From JAJFHI01 sp050633705 (GTDB taxonomy: Bacteria; Pseudomonadota; Alphaproteobacteria; Rhizobiales; Hyphomicrobiaceae): a DNA stretch of 64,000 nucleotides. The position numbers were made by a program, and so were the translations under genes. The notes under the pieces were generated by a model that saw nothing but the letters and a program-made list of their open reading frames with translations, searched no databases and had not been told where the DNA came from. The stretch covers positions 1-64,000 of the forward strand of contig JBOEGZ010000017.1 of the NCBI GenBank assembly GCA_050633705.1, given 5' to 3'. Below, piece after piece: positions 36,360-45,231 of the stretch (the first letter of the stretch is position 1; every line of letters starts with the position of its first letter).

Positions 36360-37379
36360 TCAAGAATTTTCCATGCTGGCGTAGCGGATCACCGGAGCCA
36401 AGCCTTTTGCATCTCTAGAAAGGACTTCGGGCAGGGCTGTGGCGACGTCGTCAAAGGCAATCTCATCAGCGACGAGACTGTCAAAGACAGGGTCTTGTAA
36501 CAGATCCAGCGCTTTGGCGATGCGTTTTTGGCTATTCCAGCGCCGCTGACGATGGGCGGGGATCTGTCCGACTTGTGATGCGATGAGGCGGAGGCGCTGG
36601 GAATGAAAGGCGCCGCCGAGATTGACCGGCGTGTCGCAGTCGCCATACCAACTCATCTCGACGATGGTCGCTTCCGCACCCGCCAAAGAGATCGCCGTCT
36701 GCAATCCATTAGCGGTCGCGCTGGTATGAAACACAACGTCAGCGGGACTGATTTGGTTAATGTCGTCGGGTGTCGCAAACTTTGCACTGAGTTTCTCAAC
36801 AATGGCTTTGCGGCTGGAATCGATATCAACGACCGTTACATCTGTGCCGGGTATATGTGCGGCCAAATACGCCACCAATAATCCGACGATTCCACCGCCG
36901 ACGATCACGATCCTGTCACCGAGAGTTGATCTACTATCCCAAATTGCGTTGAGGGCTGTTTCCATGTTTGCGGCTAAAGTAGCCCGGCGGGCAGGCAGAC
37001 CTTCGGGTAAGAGAGTAATTGCCGTTGCTGGCACAACAAATACGTCTTGATGGGGGTGGAGACAAAAGGCTGTGCGACCAACAATCTCATCAGCCCCACT
37101 TTCGATGACCCCAGTCGCGCAATAGCCGTATTTGACTGGGAATGAAAACTGACCTGATTGAAAAGGAGCGCGCATGCGTTCGTATTCACTAACTCCAATT
37201 CCGCCTTCGAAGACGAGGCGTTCAGTACCTCGACTAATTCCGCTATAGAGCATAGTTATGCGCACGTGCCCGGGAGCGGGTTGGCCGACACGATCAGGTC
37301 TGAGTTCAACGGTGCCTTTTTGCGTATACCAAACGGCACGTGCGATATGAAAATTACCGGCAGAACGTCGGGTGACCAT
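36360..37379 (-). CDS. MDR-type dehydrogenase, BchC-like
   Basis: A 339-aa medium-chain dehydrogenase/reductase. The nucleotide loop IVGGGIVGLLVAYLA is followed by VTVVDIDSSRK. The N-terminal part with YSGISRGTERLVFEGG and FPVKYGYCATG resembles BchC and zinc-alcohol-dehydrogenase relatives. The catalytic-zinc Cys and GHE His of classical alcohol dehydrogenases are not present, so a zinc-free or altered mechanism is likely. AGGAGG 4 nt before ATG 37379 fixes the start. It lies 58 bp upstream of the PTPS-like gene on the same strand and is probably co-transcribed. It is divergent from opgH. No bacteriochlorophyll genes are nearby. Confidence 0.85.
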   Translation of the reverse strand: MVTRRSAGNFHIARAVWYTQKGTVELRPDRVGQPAPGHVRITMLYSGISRGTERLVFEGGIGVSEYERMRAPFQSGQFSFPVKYGYCATGVIESGADEIVGRTAFCLHPHQDVFVVPATAITLLPEGLPARRATLAANMETALNAIWDSRSTLGDRIVIVGGGIVGLLVAYLAAHIPGTDVTVVDIDSSRKAIVEKLSAKFATPDDINQISPADVVFHTSATANGLQTAISLAGAEATIVEMSWYGDCDTPVNLGGAFHSQRLRLIASQVGQIPAHRQRRWNSQKRIAKALDLLQDPVFDSLVADEIAFDDVATALPEVLSRDAKGLAPVIRYASMENS

Positions 37380-37440
37380 TTGACCTCCTGATGACGAACG
37401 GGCCACCTAAGAGCCCGCAAATCTGAAGCGAAGAGAAGAC

Positions 37441-39348
37441 ATGAGCAACACGAAGAATATAAGTGCTGGGATGGATGCCATCGAATTGCAATCACAAAGC
37501 CTTACGACACCAACGGGGTTGCAGTCTACGCAAAGACTGACCAGGCGTCGTCGTTTGGTTGTATTTCTTAACGTCGCGACAAATTTGGTGCTGTTATCTT
37601 TTGCCGCAAAACTGATGGCAGCTGGTGGCTGGACATTGGTCGACGCTGTCATGTTTGTTTGTTTCGCAATGGGGGTTCCCTGGGCGGTTTTGGGATTTTG
37701 GAATTCCCTTATCGGGCTGTGGTTGCGCCATGGTGGGCGTGATCCGCTTGGACAGGTCGCACCTTATTACGACGCTGCATTTCAATCGACGCCGCTGACA
37801 CAGAAGACGGCGATCTTGATGACACTGCGTAATGAAGACCCTGAGCGAGCATTAACGCGTCTCAAGACTGTAAAGCGAAGTGTCGATGAGACAGGCCACG
37901 GTGGATCGTTTGACTACTTTATTCTGAGCGATACGTCCAACGCCGATGTCGCGATGCGTGAGGAAGCTTTGGTGGAGGCCTGGCGTGCTGTTGCCGGTTT
38001 GACGAGTCGGATTGTCTATCGCCGCCGCGAGGAGAACACCGGATTTAAAGCTGGAAACGTGCGCGATTTTTGCTCGCGCTGGGGACGGTCGTACGAATTT
38101 ATGCTGCCATTGGATGCCGATAGCCTGATGTCGGGTGAAGCAATTGTTGCTATGGCCCGGGTTTGTCAATCGCATCCCCGTATCGGAATCTTGCAAAGCT
38201 TGGTGGTCGGTTTGCCATCTAAAAGTGCGTTTGCTCGCATCTTCCAATTTGGTATGCGCCACGGCATGCGGACTTACACAATGGGGCAGGCGTTCTGGGC
38301 TGCAGATTGCGGTCCCTTCTGGGGCCACAACGCGCTTGTTCGCATCAAACCGTTTTACGATCTTTGCGTGTTACCAGAAGTGCCCGGCAAGGGGCCGTTC
38401 GCAGGCCATATCCTGAGCCATGACCAGGTCGAGGCCACGCTGATGCGCCGCGCAGGTTTCGAAGTTCTTGTATTGCCGGTTGAAGGTGGCTCGTGGGAAG
38501 AAAATCCGCCAACTATTTTGGACTATACCAAGCGTGATCAACGTTGGTGCCAAGGCAACTTGCAATACACCAAGATACTTGGACTGAGAGGCCTTGAGCC
38601 GATGAGCCGCTTCCAGCTGGTTTGGGCGATTTTGATGTTTGCCAGCCTGCCTGCAGGGGTTGTGTTGATCGCGTTGACCCCACTTGCAGCGTTTCAGGCC
38701 CAAAGCATTGTCAACTATCCGACCGGCTTGGCAATTGCGCTTTATTGTAGTTTTGTTGTGATGTCATTGATGCCAAAACTTGCTGGCCTGGCTGACGTTT
38801 GTCTTACACCAGGGGCCGTGAAACGGTACGGAGGTGCTGGTCGTTTTGCATTGAGTTCCTTGATCGAGGTTGTCTTCGCGCTTCTACAAGGTGCTATCAC
38901 CACAACGCGAACGACGATCTTTATCGCATCGCTTCTTATTTTTGGCCGTTCTGTTCGTTGGAACGGGCAGGACCGCGAGCTGCATCGATTGAGTTGGATG
39001 AAAGCTGTTCGTGAGTTTTGGCCACAAACCGTGTTTGGAGCGTTGATCTTAGCTGCACTCTTCGCCGTCTCTCCGACCGTCTTGGCGTGGAGCCTGCCGT
39101 TAACTGCAGGTTATGTCCTCGCCATTCCTTTTGCCGTTGTTACCGCGACACCGATGGTTGGCCGGTTCATGGTGAGAACGGGATTGTGTGGCGTTCCTGA
39201 AGACTTCGCACCAGTTCCCGAGACGATGGCAATCCAACAACACACCGCTGCAGCGAATGATGATGAGATGGAACGAGAACCGTTGCCTCAACAAGACGTT
39301 GGGCGGGACCAAGCAGCAACACCATGTGAGACGACGATTGCTGCATAG
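37441..39348 (+). CDS. opgH: Glucans biosynthesis glucosyltransferase H (OpgH/MdoH-like)
   Basis: A 635-aa membrane glucosyltransferase of the GT2 OpgH type, which makes the beta-1,2 backbone of osmoregulated periplasmic glucans. Two N-terminal membrane segments, then the catalytic domain with TLRNEDPERALTRLK, FDYFILSDTSN, REENTGFKAGNV, LPLDADSLMSG and RDQRWCQGNLQ (the QxxRW-type motif), then about five C-terminal membrane helices. The region GQAFWAADCGPFWGHNALVR is distinctive for OpgH. The usual partner opgG is absent on both sides. A strong terminator follows at 39392. The acidic C-terminal tail (ANDDEMEREP) is presumably cytoplasmic. Confidence 0.92.
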   Translation: MSNTKNISAGMDAIELQSQSLTTPTGLQSTQRLTRRRRLVVFLNVATNLVLLSFAAKLMAAGGWTLVDAVMFVCFAMGVPWAVLGFWNSLIGLWLRHGGRDPLGQVAPYYDAAFQSTPLTQKTAILMTLRNEDPERALTRLKTVKRSVDETGHGGSFDYFILSDTSNADVAMREEALVEAWRAVAGLTSRIVYRRREENTGFKAGNVRDFCSRWGRSYEFMLPLDADSLMSGEAIVAMARVCQSHPRIGILQSLVVGLPSKSAFARIFQFGMRHGMRTYTMGQAFWAADCGPFWGHNALVRIKPFYDLCVLPEVPGKGPFAGHILSHDQVEATLMRRAGFEVLVLPVEGGSWEENPPTILDYTKRDQRWCQGNLQYTKILGLRGLEPMSRFQLVWAILMFASLPAGVVLIALTPLAAFQAQSIVNYPTGLAIALYCSFVVMSLMPKLAGLADVCLTPGAVKRYGGAGRFALSSLIEVVFALLQGAITTTRTTIFIASLLIFGRSVRWNGQDRELHRLSWMKAVREFWPQTVFGALILAALFAVSPTVLAWSLPLTAGYVLAIPFAVVTATPMVGRFMVRTGLCGVPEDFAPVPETMAIQQHTAAANDDEMEREPLPQQDVGRDQAATPCETTIAA

Positions 39349-39391
39349 TGTATTCACTGTTTGAGGGAAGCATTCCCTGTAATCAAAGGTG

Positions 39392-39433
39392 AAAAGCCAG
39401 AACCGATCGGGTTCTGGCTTTTTCGTTTTTTTC
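39392..39433 (+). terminator. Rho-independent terminator after opgH
   Basis: A perfect 13-bp stem AAAAGCCAGAACC (39392-39404) with GGTTCTGGCTTTT (39410-39422), loop GATCG, followed by a T-rich run to about 39433. It lies about 40 nt after the opgH stop and separates it from the convergent HAD gene. Confidence 0.93.
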
Positions 39434-39461
39434 TTGGCAAGAGCGGTCGCGGAGTTTTTTC

Positions 39462-40364
39462 CTACCAGCGAAGTTCTGCCATGGCGCCTAGTGCTGGTGG
39501 GGCTTTATTGTTGAATAATTTTTCCAACTTGTCGGGAACAATCAAACCATTTTCAACGACGTCATCTCGGTGAATGCCGCCTGCTACGAACAAGGCATCC
39601 AAGCCGACATTCTGGGCGCCAACCAGGTCGGTTCGAAGCGCATCACCGATGACGAGAATTTTGTTCCAAGCGACGGTATCGTCACGGAGTTTTTCAGCGT
39701 CTTGATGGGCCGTGTGGTAGGTGGAAGCATGAGGTTTGCCAGCCCAAAAGACCTCACCGTCCATTTCCTCGTAAAGATCGGCGATGGCTCCGGCACACAG
39801 ATACAGTTTCCCCCCAACATCGACATATTTGTCGGGGTTGGCGCAGACAAAAGGGAGTTCTTTCTTTTTCGCCTTTTCCAGCAGGGCTCGATAATCCTCT
39901 GCTGTTTCTCCAACGTCGTCATTAAATCCGGTTGCGACAATGGCATGAGCTCTGTCAAGAGCTACACTGTCGCCGGGCAGGCGACTGAATAGAGCAGCAT
40001 CCCGGTCGGGCGGACCGATGTTGTAGAATTGATTGTAACCTTTGTCGGAGATGTGGCGCAAAGCCAGGTCGCCTGATGATACGATTTCATCCCAAGTATC
40101 GGTTGGGACATTGCGCAATTCCAGCATACGCGCGACACGCTCTTTAGGAACCGGAGCGTTTGAAACTAAGATGACAGTACCACCATCCTTGCGGAACTGC
40201 TGTAGGGCATGCGTTGCGCCTTGATAGGCTGTAAGCCCATCGTGCATGACACCCCAGACATCACAAAATAATACGTCGTAGTTTGATAGAAGATCACCCG
40301 CCCCGAGAAGAATCTGCGGTTTTCCAATGGTATCGGATTGAAATTCAGGCGTGGGGCGTGGCAT
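39462..40364 (-). CDS. TIGR01459-type HAD hydrolase
   Basis: A 300-aa class IIA HAD-superfamily phosphatase. Motif I is LFCDVWGVMHDG (nucleophile Asp), motif II is VILVSNAPVP, and motif III/IV is ILVIGDALRTDLVGAQNVGLD with the GKPH segment (FWAGKPHAS) before it. The capped class IIA fold and DVWGV form are typical of the alphaproteobacterial TIGR01459 group, related to NagD. The physiological phosphate ester is unknown. It is a single gene convergent to opgH. Confidence 0.92.
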   Translation of the reverse strand: MPRPTPEFQSDTIGKPQILLGAGDLLSNYDVLFCDVWGVMHDGLTAYQGATHALQQFRKDGGTVILVSNAPVPKERVARMLELRNVPTDTWDEIVSSGDLALRHISDKGYNQFYNIGPPDRDAALFSRLPGDSVALDRAHAIVATGFNDDVGETAEDYRALLEKAKKKELPFVCANPDKYVDVGGKLYLCAGAIADLYEEMDGEVFWAGKPHASTYHTAHQDAEKLRDDTVAWNKILVIGDALRTDLVGAQNVGLDALFVAGGIHRDDVVENGLIVPDKLEKLFNNKAPPALGAMAELRW

Positions 40365-40853
40365 TGGGCGTTCGGTCCTTGCAGGTCACGACAAACATAG
40401 ATTTTGACATAGCTCTCAAAGCTTGAAGATCAACCGTCGAGAGCCTCATTGTGGTGGCAGAATATTTCGTTGGTTTTATTGTTATTGCACACGCAAGTCA
40501 CGCGTTGTGTTTTTCTGAGGTGAACCTGGAGCGAACCTGGAGTGATTCGGGTCTCGCCCAGAACGCGCCAAATACGAGACGCTCAACGCTCACAAAAGGT
40601 GCAGTTTTATTACGCCGAAGCTCGAAAATACAGCATTTATGGCCTCGAAAACGCCGGAAGTGCGTTTTCGGCATAACAGGTCTTCGATATTGCAGGCTTT
40701 AGGATTGAAAATTTATTCCCGCAGTTAAATTTCGCAGTTACACTTTTCATCAATCGCACTTCTCGTAATCAAACGACCGGTGGTCGCAATAAGAAACGTT
40801 CGAGGAAGCGTCTGTTGGGGAAGCTAATTAGGTTTCACGACGGAGGCAGAGAC
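40365..40853. other. Intergenic region with a small inverted repeat
   Basis: No gene is convincing here; the plus-strand frame at 40451-40702 lacks coding character. A 9-bp inverted repeat CGAAAACGC (40646-40654) with GCGTTTTCG (40662-40670) is present without a T-run, so it is not a clear terminator. The right end carries GGAGG (40842-40846) for the gene starting at 40854. Confidence 0.45.
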
Positions 40854-41405
40854 ATGATAAAATATTCCCGCCATTCGCAGGAAAAGAAGTGTCGCTATTT
40901 TGGTTCCTGCGTAGGTGTTATGATCTGCAGCGTTTTGATTTTGGCGATGGTGCTAAAACCAAGTCCGCTTGCGGCCTACGAAGTTGGTAATTGGCGATCC
41001 GTGTGTATGGCTCCCAATTGGCAGACCGGAGAGATTGAGCCGGTCGCAGAAGCCAATGTTTCAATTTACCCAATTCGTCGATGGTTTGCCCGCACGCATC
41101 GTTTGCCCGACGGAAGCTGGCGCATGGAATTCAACGAAAACTTTATTCGCCGTACCAGATTATCTGAAGAAGCACGTAAGTATGTGTTTTTTCATGAATG
41201 TGCTCATGCCCTAAAAGACGAGGCAAGCGAACACAGAACAGACTGCGAGGCATTGAATCTTATGCGACGTGAGGGCCTGGCAACGACCAAGGCGTTGCGA
41301 GATATCAGATATGCATACGTTATGATTATGCGAAGCTTTCCAACCGGAGGTCCTTGCGAGCCACAAATGCGCAATTATGAGCAAACCATCGCTTTGCAAG
41401 ATTAA
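40854..41405 (+). CDS. Small secreted HExxH putative metallopeptidase (copy 1)
   Basis: A 183-aa protein with a basic N-terminus and a hydrophobic signal or anchor (VGVMICSVLILAMVL). The mature domain has GNWRSVCMAPNWQTGEIEP, LPDGSWRMEF, a zinc-binding-type helix FHECAHALKDE, EHRTDCEALNLM and a final FPTGGPCEP. HECAH fits HExxH, and the following Glu/Asp-Cys-Glu could supply a third ligand. Four Cys are shared with the next gene. I do not recognise a named family; the protein could be a periplasmic peptidase or a zinc-binding protein without activity. GGAGG lies 7 nt before ATG 40854. It is a tandem paralog of 41636-42166. Confidence 0.75.
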   Translation: MIKYSRHSQEKKCRYFGSCVGVMICSVLILAMVLKPSPLAAYEVGNWRSVCMAPNWQTGEIEPVAEANVSIYPIRRWFARTHRLPDGSWRMEFNENFIRRTRLSEEARKYVFFHECAHALKDEASEHRTDCEALNLMRREGLATTKALRDIRYAYVMIMRSFPTGGPCEPQMRNYEQTIALQD

Positions 41406-41635
41406 AAAACAATTTCGGGTGTTTCCTCAGGCTTTTCGCCTCTGACGTGCTAAGTATTGTCAGTTCAGAACAGGTTTGTTTTGGTCCCTGGCCCTCTCTT
41501 TTAAGGGGTGGGCTCACTTATATGCATCCAAATGCGAGTTAGGTGCGTAGACAGCTCTCTAAACTTTGCAACTGCGCTCGAAACTCTCGATCTCATGGGT
41601 TGCAGCGCAAAATAGCTCGAATTAAGGGGGCTTGA

Positions 41636-42166
41636 ATGGTGAGTGACCGCGCTCGTGCGTATATCCGTGAAATGACTGTGGCGTTGTTCGTGACTGTCGT
41701 TGTGGTCTCATTTGCAACCGCCAACTCCGCCTCGGCATTGAAGGTCGGAGACTGGGAAGGTGTCTGTATGGCACCCAACCACCTGACGGGTGAAATAGAA
41801 CGCGTTCAAGTGTCGGAGGTTTCTGCGCGACCGCTGTTTCCTTGGTTTGGACGCACGATGCGCATGCCTGATGGGACTTGGAAAATTGATATCAATGTTT
41901 TCTTTTTGTTTGCAAATAGATTGAGCAACGCGGCCAAAAAATTCATCTTTTATCACGAATGTGCTCACGCTCGGTTGGATGTTGCGAATGAACGCACGGC
42001 AGATTGTGAAGCGTTGGCAGAAATGAAACGCGCAATGGATGTCACCGACCAGGCAATCAAGGACATAGAGTATGCCTACCTGTTGATTTTGCGAACATTC
42101 CCGACCGGTGGCCCGTGTGATCAACCATCGAATTACAACCCGCCACAGACAGCAACAAACAAATAA
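41636..42166 (+). CDS. Small secreted HExxH putative metallopeptidase (copy 2)
   Basis: A 176-aa paralog of the preceding gene, with a signal peptide (VALFVTVVVVSFATANSASA). Shared blocks are GDWEGVCMAPNHLTGEIE, MPDGTWKI, YHECAHARLD, ERTADCEALAEM and FPTGGPCDQ, while the stretches between them have diverged widely. The invariant positions are the HECAH motif, four Cys and the ADCEAL segment, as expected if zinc binding and disulfides are under selection. AAGGGGG lies 5 nt before the ATG. The 230-bp gap between the copies suggests separate promoters or an old duplication. Confidence 0.75.
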   Translation: MVSDRARAYIREMTVALFVTVVVVSFATANSASALKVGDWEGVCMAPNHLTGEIERVQVSEVSARPLFPWFGRTMRMPDGTWKIDINVFFLFANRLSNAAKKFIFYHECAHARLDVANERTADCEALAEMKRAMDVTDQAIKDIEYAYLLILRTFPTGGPCDQPSNYNPPQTATNK

Positions 42167-42241
42167 TCGTGGTGAGGGATGATGATTTGGCGTTGTGCTG
42201 GTGATTGTGGCATTTTTTTAAACGATGAAGCCAGAATTACT

Positions 42242-43807
42242 CTAGCTTGGCGTCCTTTGGCGTGGGCTCAATAGCCAAGCTGTCAACATGACCACCACAC
42301 CAAATGCTCCGAGTATGATTGCAAAGGCGGAGCCGGCAGCAGCAAGACCCGCCGTGCCCGCCCACGAGATTGAGGCAAAGGCTTCAGAAAATGTCGCTAT
42401 TCGCGAGGCTGTTTGGCGTCGACGGAAATTTCTGCGACGGGATCGGCTTTGAAACCACATTTGTATTGCGATTGTCGACGAAGCCGCGACAACGACACCA
42501 ATAGCTGTGACAGCAGCACTCCAAACAGATAGGAATGCAAGTCCAATGATAAATGGCGTTACGAGCGCCGCGAGTATTAACAAAATTGCTTCTATCTTTG
42601 CCAGCGTTGCCGCGCGATTTGAAATCGGTGCGGTTTGCACAAGGTCTGGGGCGTCTTCACCGGAAATTGCTAGCCAGGCTAGTCCGCCTGCGAGTTGGCC
42701 GATGGCCATGACCAAAACCGGTGCCAGGATAACATGGGCGTCGGCGTTTTGCCCGTGGTTGATCCACAAAATCAGTGCAGGCGGAATCAGATAGAGGATT
42801 TGCATTAACGTTTGTGATACGAGCCAAGGGTCGCGCTTTAACAAGGCCCATTCTTTTACGCGCATAGCGTGGCGACGCGAGGCATTGCGAAATCCACTGC
42901 GGGCTTGGGCTTGAATTTTTTTGCCGTGTGATAAGCCTGCTGCCGCTAACACTTGTTCACCAAACTGGTCGGACGATGTGGCTATAACACCAACAAGACA
43001 AGCAACTGCAAAAACAAAAAAGACAATCGCTGCAACCGGGTTCCCGAAAGCCGCTTGGGCCGGTAGCCAGAACCAGCTATCGGCATCCGGAGCACGGTTG
43101 ACGACCATGTCAGACGATAGAAACGCAAAACGCGATATTTTCCCCATTGAGAGGATGGCTGCGATTTGAATTCCGATTAAGAAGGTGGCGCCAACAACGG
43201 CAGCGAGAATTTGTGCAAACAAACGTGTGCGTTTGGCGCCAAAAATACGAAACATGGCAAGCGTCAGTAAAACGGCTGTGGCTGTTGCAAGCATCCCCAT
43301 GGATGCGACCACAGCATAACTCCAAAACCAGTGGGCTCCGTCCAAGATAGCCGCGACGTTAATAACCGGGGCTGCCAGAAGCGCCGTCATAGCCGCAGAC
43401 GAAAATGCGATTGCGCCAACGCGAACGGCAAATACGCGTTGCGCGGATGTCGGGGATGACAGGATTAAGTCGAGATCGTCACGGGTGTAAAAGGCGCGCG
43501 TTACGGATTCTAATGTTTGAGACAGCATCATAGAGAACGACAACAGCAAAGTACTGGTGACGGCGACAAGAGTGGAAATGTCAGTTTTAAAGTCTGGGCC
43601 AAGTATTGGCTTTAAAAGCATGTAGGCCAAGGCATGCAATCCTGCGATAAAGGCAACAAGACCGATCGCGATAAATCGGCCTTTGCGACCCGTGCCACCT
43701 GCCATGATGGATAGCCACCGACGCCAAGATAATGTCATTTCGTGGCGCGCGAACCAACTAAGAGAGCCGGGTTCAGCGGCCGGTAGAATTGCAGTGGTGA
43801 AACTCAT
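42242..43807 (-). CDS. ABC transporter permease (large, exporter-type)
   Basis: A 521-aa integral membrane protein with roughly twelve hydrophobic segments. The region TLESVTRAFYTRDDLDLILSS is split by charged residues as in ABC-2 type permeases of the Ybb/YhaP class. A large middle cytoplasmic part has RHAMRVKEWALLKRDPWLVSQ, a motif common in these permeases. Its start overlaps the stop of the ATP-binding gene (ATGA 43804-43807), forming a two-gene transporter. The substrate is unknown. Confidence 0.85.
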   Translation of the reverse strand: MSFTTAILPAAEPGSLSWFARHEMTLSWRRWLSIMAGGTGRKGRFIAIGLVAFIAGLHALAYMLLKPILGPDFKTDISTLVAVTSTLLLSFSMMLSQTLESVTRAFYTRDDLDLILSSPTSAQRVFAVRVGAIAFSSAAMTALLAAPVINVAAILDGAHWFWSYAVVASMGMLATATAVLLTLAMFRIFGAKRTRLFAQILAAVVGATFLIGIQIAAILSMGKISRFAFLSSDMVVNRAPDADSWFWLPAQAAFGNPVAAIVFFVFAVACLVGVIATSSDQFGEQVLAAAGLSHGKKIQAQARSGFRNASRRHAMRVKEWALLKRDPWLVSQTLMQILYLIPPALILWINHGQNADAHVILAPVLVMAIGQLAGGLAWLAISGEDAPDLVQTAPISNRAATLAKIEAILLILAALVTPFIIGLAFLSVWSAAVTAIGVVVAASSTIAIQMWFQSRSRRRNFRRRQTASRIATFSEAFASISWAGTAGLAAAGSAFAIILGAFGVVVMLTAWLLSPRQRTPS

Positions 43808-44583
43808 GCCGCCAGTCCTTTGTTTGGCGTTTGGGCGGCGTCGGCCTCACCAGAGACGAGTTGCAAGAAGACTTCTTCAAGGCTTGAGCCGTTCTGGCCA
43901 GCTTTGTTACGTAATTCTTCAAGTGTTCCTTCTGCGACCAGCTCACCATTTGAAATGATGCCGAGCCTGTCGGCCATGCGCTCGGCGACTTCGAGAATGT
44001 GCGTGGTCATGATGACAGTGACACCTTCAGAAACCAGCCGACGCAGAACGGTTTTGACTTGTCTTGCCGATCCAGCATCAAGGCCTGTCAGAGGTTCATC
44101 GAGGATGATGAGTTTCGGGTCGTGGATCAATGCACCAGCCAATGCCACTTTCTGGCGCATGCCCTTGGAAAATCCTTCACAGCGTTCATTGGCATTGGCT
44201 GAGAGGCCGAGCCACTGCAACAAGTCTGTGGCGCGAGCAAAGGCCTTGTTGGCATCCAGTCCCCAAAGGCCGGCGACAAACTCCAGATATTCCAGCGGTG
44301 TCAGTTTGTCGTAAACCATTGGCTCGTCAGGCACCCAGGCGACAATTTGTTTCGCGGCGATTGCGTCAGTCCGTACGTCAACACCACAAATTGAAATGGC
44401 TCCGCTGTCAGGCGCGAGCAATCCCGCGACCATTCGTAATGTCGTTGTTTTGCCAGCGCCATTGGGACCTAACAGAGCATAAAACTCTCCTGTTGGAATG
44501 GTCAGTGACAAGCCGTTTACGGCAGGGCGATCGAATGATTTAACGAGTTTTTGAATGTTAAGTGCTGGCGCATTTTGAGACAT
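43804..44583 (-). CDS. ABC transporter ATP-binding protein
   Basis: A 259-aa ATPase. Walker A GPNGAGKTT, signature GFSKGMRQKVALAGAL (SKGMR form, typical of ABC-2 exporters), Walker B LIILDEPLTGLD and H-loop MTTHILEVAE are all intact. It would energise the permease encoded next to it, and an exporter for a lipid, drug or polymer is likely. The ATG at 44583 is chosen because MSQNAPALNIQ starts the domain; an upstream start at 44607 is possible. Confidence 0.92.
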   Translation of the reverse strand: MSQNAPALNIQKLVKSFDRPAVNGLSLTIPTGEFYALLGPNGAGKTTTLRMVAGLLAPDSGAISICGVDVRTDAIAAKQIVAWVPDEPMVYDKLTPLEYLEFVAGLWGLDANKAFARATDLLQWLGLSANANERCEGFSKGMRQKVALAGALIHDPKLIILDEPLTGLDAGSARQVKTVLRRLVSEGVTVIMTTHILEVAERMADRLGIISNGELVAEGTLEELRNKAGQNGSSLEEVFLQLVSGEADAAQTPNKGLAA

Positions 44584-44715
44584 AATTGTAACTAACCTGG
44601 ATGACACACGACGGAATGTCCGACTTTAGCAAAGTTAGGTTTCTGGGCCGTGAATGGTTATTAAAGTGGTGCGCGGTTTTTTGATGCCCTATGAAAGGCT
44701 GACGGTTTTACTAGA

Positions 44716-45231
44716 ATGGCAGAGGTGGGCGGAATTTGCCCAGTAAGTCCGGCTAAGAATTTTTTAAATCAGGCTAAGAATTTTTTGCATTTTTTCACAT
44801 CAAAAAAGAATACGCTCGTCCAATGTGCTGCTTTGCCGTTCGTCATTTGTGATGACGGCATGTGGGTTCTGTTGGTGACGACCCGCAAAACGCGACGTTG
44901 GATTTTACCGAAAGGCTGGCCCAAGATGGGTCATTCACCACACGAAATAGCGGCCAAGGAAGCGTTTGAAGAGGCCGGTGTAAAGGGGTGCACATTCAAA
45001 GACTCGATTGGGTCATATTCGGAGAAAAAACGTCTGCACGTCTTTGTCTCCGTGCCATGCAATCTGAACGTATATCCTCTCGAGGTCACCGAACAGCATA
45101 TTCATTGGCGCGAGGAGGCACAGCGTGACAGGATCTGGCTGCCTGTGAAAGAAGCCGCAGATCGATTGTCAAATAAGGGACTCGCTCAAATTATTGTGAA
45201 CTTTTCAAATCGCTGGCATTGCGACAAATAA
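44716..45231 (+). CDS. NUDIX hydrolase
   Basis: A 171-aa NUDIX-fold hydrolase. The NUDIX helix region is WILPKGWPKMGHSPHEIAAK followed by EAFEEAGVKG. The catalytic EExG part is intact, as in the DIPP-like group that cleaves diphosphoinositol or dinucleoside polyphosphates. The first ~25 residues include two copies of a short duplicated element encoded by a direct repeat (44751-44786) and lack family similarity, so the true start or this extension is uncertain. It stands alone between the divergent ABC operon and the phosphate transporter. Confidence 0.88.
   Translation: MAEVGGICPVSPAKNFLNQAKNFLHFFTSKKNTLVQCAALPFVICDDGMWVLLVTTRKTRRWILPKGWPKMGHSPHEIAAKEAFEEAGVKGCTFKDSIGSYSEKKRLHVFVSVPCNLNVYPLEVTEQHIHWREEAQRDRIWLPVKEAADRLSNKGLAQIIVNFSNRWHCDK
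44751..44786. repeat. Direct repeat GGCTAAGAATTTTTT
   Basis: GGCTAAGAATTTTTT occurs at 44751-44765 and again at 44772-44786, separated by 6 nt. It falls in the predicted N-terminal coding region of the NUDIX protein and encodes the repeated peptide AKNFL. Confidence 0.85.

Noticed and set aside
40646..40670. 9-bp inverted repeat as a terminator
   Set aside because: No T-run and no gene ending close by on either strand.
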